Assembly: GCA_019614645.1 (NCBI GenBank)
Contig: JABWDB010000009.1
Span: 5,499,501 to 5,563,500, forward strand
From: Stratiolaelaps scimitus
Lineage: Eukaryota; Arthropoda; Arachnida; Mesostigmata; Laelapidae
Direction: 5' to 3'
DNA: 64,000 bases
Shown here: positions 59,324 to 64,000 of the stretch, piece by piece
Position numbering within the stretch: the stretch's first letter is position 1
How the letters are laid out: every line of letters begins with the position of its first letter
Made by a program: the position numbers and the translations under genes
The notes under the pieces: generated by a model
What the model was told of the DNA's origin: nothing
What the model saw: the letters and a program-made list of their open reading frames with translations, nothing else
The model's database searches: none

Positions 59324-60905
59324 GTTCGACTAACTCACAGCAAAATGTAGACATATAGAAGACGTTCGAACGATCTTGTGTAAGCGGCGATGGCCGCTGC
59401 GGCAATATCGTTCGCGCTGCAGGCTGCAGTTGGCTAGTGCTGAGGCTGGCGTCGCGGATGTTGTTGTTGCTGCTGCTGCTGCATTCTGCTGTTCATCACC
59501 ACTTGACGGTGGCATATTAATTAGTCTGTAATTACGAAGAAGACAGCCCGCAACTAGGATGCTGATCATCATGTCGATGTTGACGACGACCGCCGCCGCT
59601 TGTCCCGCCAAAAAGTGCGCGTCATTACACCACCAGCGGAGCGGTAATATCAATTACGGTTGTACGACTCCTACCACTACTACTGCCGGCACTACGATCA
59701 ATTAAAGTCTGTGGATCGACAGTCCCGTCCCGCTGGTAAAAGATGATACGGCGGCGGCGGCGGCGGCGGCCGCCAGGCTTCAGGGCGCTGCAGCTGCGGC
59801 GGGCTGTGACCAGCGGACAGGGGAATGAGGTCTGTGCCATTCGCACAGACTAACTAAGCACAATAGTAGAAGTGGTGGTAGCTGTATAATCGCCAGCAGC
59901 GTGTTTCAGTAACAGTAGTGGATTAGAAAACACAAGATCAGGGTAATACTTGATGCTCAATGGACTCGAATTGCTGGCGGGAAAAATTTAACACCAGTAG
60001 CTACGCAGAACGTGGTACATAAGTTCTCGCTGTGACCGCCACCAAACCCTCTCGCTGACGAGTTGAATGTTTGTATATATATATATATATGTGTGTGTGC
60101 ACAGTGTCATTGACAATAAGTACAAGTCGTTTAAATGACACATAGCATCTGCATATGGGACACGGACATAGATTTTTCGCCAGAGACGAGATAGGCCATT
60201 TCAGGGGGGATGCGTTTGGCTGGATAAGTTGTCCGTTGTAATCGTTTTGAATAGTAGTCGGACACTCGACGTAGTCACAGTATTGCGCGAGACATAACAG
60301 CAATGGCAGCGGCGGTGGCGGCGACAGTCACCGCAGCGGTGGCAGTCATTTGTTCACGCTTGACATCGGCGATGACACTTCTAGCCAGCTATCGGAATAC
60401 GGTTTGACGAAACTGAAGTAGCGCAATGGCAATAATGCTGAAAATAAGTTCAGATTTGTCGTTGACTCGTCTAGGGCTCGACCGGCCATAATGTGTCTGA
60501 TGCGGGTGGCGCGCACAAAATGGTGCCTCGACCCCCTGGACAGAGTCATTTCTGTGTTACCCATTGAAAGTATCGACGCCATTCTGAAGGTACGGGACAG
60601 CGGTAGGTAGACAGACAAACAGGCAGGCAAGCAGGCAGAGTCGAGACGAAGTGGGCAACCTCTTCATCCATCGTTGACCTGTTCAAATCCATGTGTGGTT
60701 TGACGACTGGCGTCAAGCCGTGCGTACGCGATTCAGTGCTCATGGACGCGTGACATTAGGAGGGCATCTGTAGGTCGGCCGTGTTATCAGTCAGAACTCG
60801 GTAGAGAACTTGTTTGGTGATAGTGCGTATCAGTAATGCTGGTGCTACACTACTATACGCACTATTGTCTATTGAAGACATCGTTTGCTACGGAACAGCT
60901 ATTTT

Positions 60906-60910
60906 TAAAT

Positions 60911-60949
<39 letters not shown>

Positions 60950-60959
60950 TCACAATTTA
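60906..60959. repeat. TA tract with 9-bp inverted flanks
   Basis: TAAATTGTG (60906-60914) and CACAATTTA (60951-60959) are perfect inverted arms enclosing a (TA)n tract (60915-60945) and an asymmetric AGAT-type spacer. This is a weaker version of the hairpins at 519 and 6143. Confidence 0.85.
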
Positions 60960-61517
60960 TTCAAACATACAGTAGTTAGGAATTATTTCTTGGGATTATG
61001 GGAGGGGGGGGTGAGGTCGACAATGTCCCGAGGCGATGGCATTGCCCCTCTGCACAGCGAGGGACAGGCGCTGCAGAAGGAAAGAACCTGCACGCTTGTC
61101 CCCGGATCAGCCTATAGTAGACCCCTTCGAGGAAGTTCGCAGTGAGAGGGCCGTGCCCGCCCAAGGTCTCAAAAGCAAGGGGGAAAAAAGGTGGGTTACT
61201 TGGAGTGCGGCGTACTTCCTTAGCTTATATATATATATAAATCTACAATGTAATATTTGCTACGGCGCCGATATCACCACCACCACCAGCAGCAGCAGCT
61301 GTACCAGTGCCGTACTACAAAATACAGACGAAATGACGAAGCGAAACTATTAGTGTACGCATGCATAGCATGGAGAGAGTTCCTTCTGCAGTGAACGTGG
61401 TCGGTGGTTCTGCCTTGAGTCGTTGGATGTGACTGACTACTGACTGAAGGAACGGCTGAGCCGCAAATCCGAGAGTGGCTGCCTAGACGAGAGGAACGCT
61501 TTGTGCGCTAATTTTTG

Positions 61518-61847
61518 ATGGTGGGAGCTCCCAACCACCACCATCACCACCACGACCTGCTTCATTGCCTCGCCACCGCGTGCGCCACGCACTCCCGGGC
61601 AAGAGAGGCGGGCCAACAGAAAACACTACAACCATCAAACCCTCTAACGGTGTTGTATACGTTCGGAGCCACCCAGCCAGCTAACAAGCCTTTCAATCTG
61701 CATGCCCGCTCGCCAACCAACCTCGTCAACGTGGAGATAGATGGACGAATGCCCGGACCATGCCACGATGTGCGACTGCGTGTGGGTTTGGAGGCGTGCG
61801 CCTCTGCCCTGCTAGCCTGCACGAAGGGAGCGCTTCGGGGCGTCTGA
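61518..61847 (+). CDS. Unrecognised open frame, 109 aa
   Basis: Starts at an ATG (weak context: T at -3, G at +4). An early His6 run comes from CAC/CAT triplets, followed by a mixed, non-repetitive region with a plausible globular composition and a Cys-containing C-terminus. It is the first of three consecutive plus-strand frames (next at 61901 and 62241), which could be exons of one gene. The frames are not in phase, so splicing would be needed. No domain is recognised. Confidence 0.17.
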   Translation: MVGAPNHHHHHHDLLHCLATACATHSRAREAGQQKTLQPSNPLTVLYTFGATQPANKPFNLHARSPTNLVNVEIDGRMPGPCHDVRLRVGLEACASALLACTKGALRGV

Positions 61848-61900
61848 GGATCGCTGTCGGAGACTGGCTGAGTTCAAAGCTTGGCTACTACTCGAGTTAG

Positions 61901-62200
61901 CAGCATTGCCACGAAACACAGCAGCAGCAGCAGCAGCAGCCGCTGCCGCCCACCGTGGCCAGCAAGCAGTGCTGGGCGTCAGCCCTCGCCGTATTAGTTG
62001 TCGCCGCAGCGCTTAGCGACGAGTGGGAGGAAAACGAGCAGGACAACGACGATGACGACGGCCGCGACGATGAGGCGAACGAGGAGACCCGCAGCTCGAG
62101 AGACCCGCAGCGGGTGTGGGCTGTGGTGACAAAGTTAGGAAATTGGAAAGCCTGCGGACGAACGGGGAAGAGACCAAAGAGGAAAGCAAAGCTCGTTTAG
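61901..62200 (+). CDS. Open frame: polyQ, hydrophobic and acidic segments
   Basis: Open from a TAG (61898-61900), which could itself end a splice acceptor since it is preceded by CTACTACTCGAG. Order of segments: Gln7 from CAG (61919-61939), Pro-Leu-Pro-Pro, a hydrophobic Ala/Leu/Val stretch of about 18 residues after a Lys (61961-62015), then Asp/Glu-rich residues (62018-62090), then a basic C-terminus with Lys-Arg-Pro-Lys-Arg-Lys. The hydrophobic then acidic arrangement resembles a signal peptide followed by an acidic secreted region, but no ATG precedes it, so a start would lie in another exon. No family is recognised. Confidence 0.2.
   Translation, partial: QHCHETQQQQQQQPLPPTVASKQCWASALAVLVVAAALSDEWEENEQDNDDDDGRDDEANEETRSSRDPQRVWAVVTKLGNWKACGRTGKRPKRKAKLV
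61919..61939. repeat. (CAG)7 tract
   Basis: Seven CAG units, in phase with the 61901-62200 frame as glutamine. A similar CTG run, the minus-strand sense, lies at about 62206-62236. Confidence 0.93.
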
Positions 62201-62240
62201 TCTCTGCTGCTGCGACTGCCGCTGCTGCTGCTGCTGGTGA

Positions 62241-62621
62241 AAAGCAGCGGTGGGGGATGAGACGTCACCAGTAGAACGTGTACTGCTGCGCGGCTGCTGT
62301 TGCGATGGTAATTGTCTCCTATCCCGTCCTGAATCCTTCGAGGCAGACGAGACAACTAACGCTGCAAGGGAACTGAGAGCCGCCGTACAAGGCGACCCGA
62401 CAGAGTTCTCTTCCTCTCGACTCGTGCGCGAGAGATGGCTCCCCGATAAGACGCCTGGACAACCTTTTGCCTTTGGGAACGGTGGCAGCCTTTCTAACAG
62501 ACAACCGAAACCGGCGGCGAGCCAGCGCGTTTTGGGAGTACCTCGTCGTCACCACTACCACCACCACCGCACTGCCGACACTACCCTTGAGTGTAGTCTA
62601 GCCTTTTTTTTTCTATACTAA
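62241..62621 (+). CDS. Open frame with OTU-protease-like motif
   Basis: A 126-codon frame bounded by stops, without a useful ATG. Residues 22-25 are Asp-Gly-Asn-Cys (62304-62315). This is the catalytic-Cys signature of OTU-family deubiquitinases, where it is followed by Leu-Phe/Leu-x and, about 20 residues on, by an acidic-x-Leu-Arg helix. Here Leu-Leu follows the Cys, and Ala-Arg-Glu-Leu-Arg lies at 17-21 residues after it, then Asp-Pro-Thr-Glu-Phe. The following helix is about four residues short and no catalytic His region is seen, only a late His-rich repeat. A GT at 62308-62309 (GTAATT) could split the motif. The frame may be a partial exon, a decayed gene, or chance. Confidence 0.2.
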   Translation, partial: KAAVGDETSPVERVLLRGCCCDGNCLLSRPESFEADETTNAARELRAAVQGDPTEFSSSRLVRERWLPDKTPGQPFAFGNGGSLSNRQPKPAASQRVLGVPRRHHYHHHRTADTTLECSLAFFFLY

Positions 62622-62639
62622 CACGTTCTCTTATTCTTT

Positions 62640-63776
62640 ACTTCTCTCTCTGTCTCTCTCTCTCTCTGTCTGTTTCTCTTTCACAGATTGTCTACTCGCT
62701 CACTCTGCGTACAGTCGGTGTATACACCGCTGCCCGCCAACCTCTACAACTAACCCTTTGTGGTGGCATCTAGTCGATAATTGAATTTCTTCATTAACCT
62801 CGTCCCGATATAAACCAATGGAAAAGGCGTGCCTGCTTGCGTGCCTATTGCAGGACAATGCACACAGCGCGGGCCGACCAGCAGACCAGACCGATAGATA
62901 GGCGGACACGCGAAGGCCAAGTTGCCTGACAAAAATCAACTTCACTGTTCAGCAGCGACTAAATTCTATAGAGGATGGGAGGTGGGTAGCGGTGGCGTAG
63001 TGGCTCTTGTTGGAGACGTAGAGAGCCTGCAGACAGGCGGTTCACAAACTGCCCGCCAGCTGCCGAAGAGATTACAATCATTTACACTCGTTGAGAATGT
63101 AGGCACGCTTTAAAGACTAGGATGACCTACTGGCACTAGTTTAACTGTTTATCTCTCTCTTATCGCGTAGGCTCGAGCAGCTCCGCCGGTAGAAAGGGAG
63201 GATGGAGCGTAGGTTCGCGGGAGAGAGAGAGAGAGAGAAATAGAGACACAGAACGAAGAACACAGAAAGAAGACTTTGCCCTGTTATAGGGTTGATCAGC
63301 TTCCTCGGATGCCCCGTCCCGTCTCCTACTCGACCCCTATTCGCTACCACCAATGGCAGGAGCGTTGTCATAACGGCGCAGACGAAATAGCTCTTCGCCC
63401 TCTATCGTCCCCAGCGAGTCGCGGATGTAAGTCCAGAATTGAGTTAGCGGCCTCCTTTTTCCCGTCCTCTTTGTTCCAAGCTTCGCCCCGAGCTCTTGGA
63501 ATGGGCCACCCGAGAGTGGCTGAACTCGAAACGACAAGCTTCTACAAGGCATGAGAGCGAGATATGAGAGAGACAGAGATAGAGAGAGAGAAAGAGAGGA
63601 AGACACGGGGCGAGAGATAGACATTGCCCAAGTCGTCGAGTGGCCACAGAATTCTCCTATTTCCCATATCCTGACCTACGCTCCCTCCCGTTCGACTTAC
63701 AGCCACAATGCCATTAAATGAGCGTGCCGCTACCAGAAATCTAGCACATTGTGTGGACGCTTGCGTCCGCCTTTCT

Positions 63777-63807
<31 letters not shown>

Positions 63808-64000
63808 ATTTCTCAGAGCTCTTACGATGTTCTCGTTGCCTGTGTATTTGTGCTTCTAATGTTTGTGCATTAGTGTCTATTGTGTGCGTGTGCGTGTGTG
63901 TGTTCGTGTATGCTCGCCAGCCAGCGTTGGACAGGCACGTCGGGCAGCCTGCTGCTCCTGCTGCTGTTCCCGCTGCCGCCACCGCCGTGGCCAGTAGAAA
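62640..64000. other. Non-coding stretch with CT/GA runs
   Basis: No gene is recognised. Pyrimidine runs at 62642-62676 and 63778-63807, GA runs at 63222-63238 and 63565-63596, GT-rich DNA at 63880-63902 and CTG triplets at 63950-63965. A GTAAGT at 63427-63432 is a textbook splice-donor string at the edge of a short mixed plus frame (from about 63290), but no partner acceptor can be fixed. Confidence 0.55.

Larger units (their letters stand above)
58000..61514. other. Gene-poor stretch
   Basis: No gene is recognised. Contents: TA tracts (58590-58615, 60073-60090, 61227-61238), the CAG/CAA array at 58908-58978, a (CG)7 run (59310-59323), CTG/TTG triplets (59460-59483), CGG triplets (59752-59770) and the hairpin-flanked TA tract at 60906-60959. 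Confidence 0.6.

Noticed and set aside
60660..60720. Possible tRNA gene from a GTTCAAATCC string
   Set aside because: There is no convincing A box at the proper distance and no acceptor or anticodon stem pairing.
1..64000. CRISPR array, phage, operon or integrative element
   Set aside because: There are no regularly spaced repeat-spacer units, no packed same-strand genes with ribosome binding sites, and no integrase or transposase motif. The sequence is eukaryotic in character.

Overview
The window looks like nuclear DNA of an animal, most likely an arthropod. This rests on style rather than on a recognised gene. Base composition is near balanced. Long (TA)n tracts are very dense, CAG/CTG, GGC and CT/GA microsatellites occur throughout, and there is a tRNA-derived SINE with a microsatellite tail. 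No operon-like packing, rRNA, CRISPR array or complete conserved protein gene is visible. I cannot name the species. Most of the 64 kb reads as intergenic or intronic sequence.

Layout. 1-2466 is featureless apart from a 66-nt hairpin (519-584). 2467-2534 holds an 8-bp hairpin followed by a perfect 20-bp palindrome, then a (CTG)24 tract at 3023-3094. 6143-6246 is a 104-nt inverted repeat with a 45-bp perfect stem, immediately followed by a second TA tract. 13114-13178 is a shortened tRNA-like element on the minus strand. 23271-23418 is a tRNA-derived SINE with an AATAAA and a CTTTAC-repeat tail; its 3' part recurs at 42003-42065. 29802-29937 is a minisatellite alternating a 23-bp unit with TA runs. 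38.5-41.4 kb is a GC- and triplet-rich domain with the window's densest low-complexity open frames. 51222-51304 is the longest TA tract. 57.4-58.0 kb has a cysteine/histidine-rich open frame, and 61.5-62.6 kb has three successive plus-strand open frames.

Coding potential. Every open frame listed here is short, unspliced and unsupported by an assured homology, so all are low-confidence candidates. The more interesting are an OTU-protease-like motif (Asp-Gly-Asn-Cys) at 62.3 kb, a spartin-like segment at 41.15-41.35 kb, a secretory-plus-acidic frame at 61.9-62.2 kb, and a Cys-rich zinc-finger-like frame at 57.4-57.6 kb. Most other long frames cross microsatellites, which lack stops by composition and explain their length.

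The best-supported structures are DNA-level: two perfect fold-back hairpins built around TA tracts, the SINE family, the minisatellite and the triplet repeats. I found no multi-gene system that can be defended from the sequence alone.
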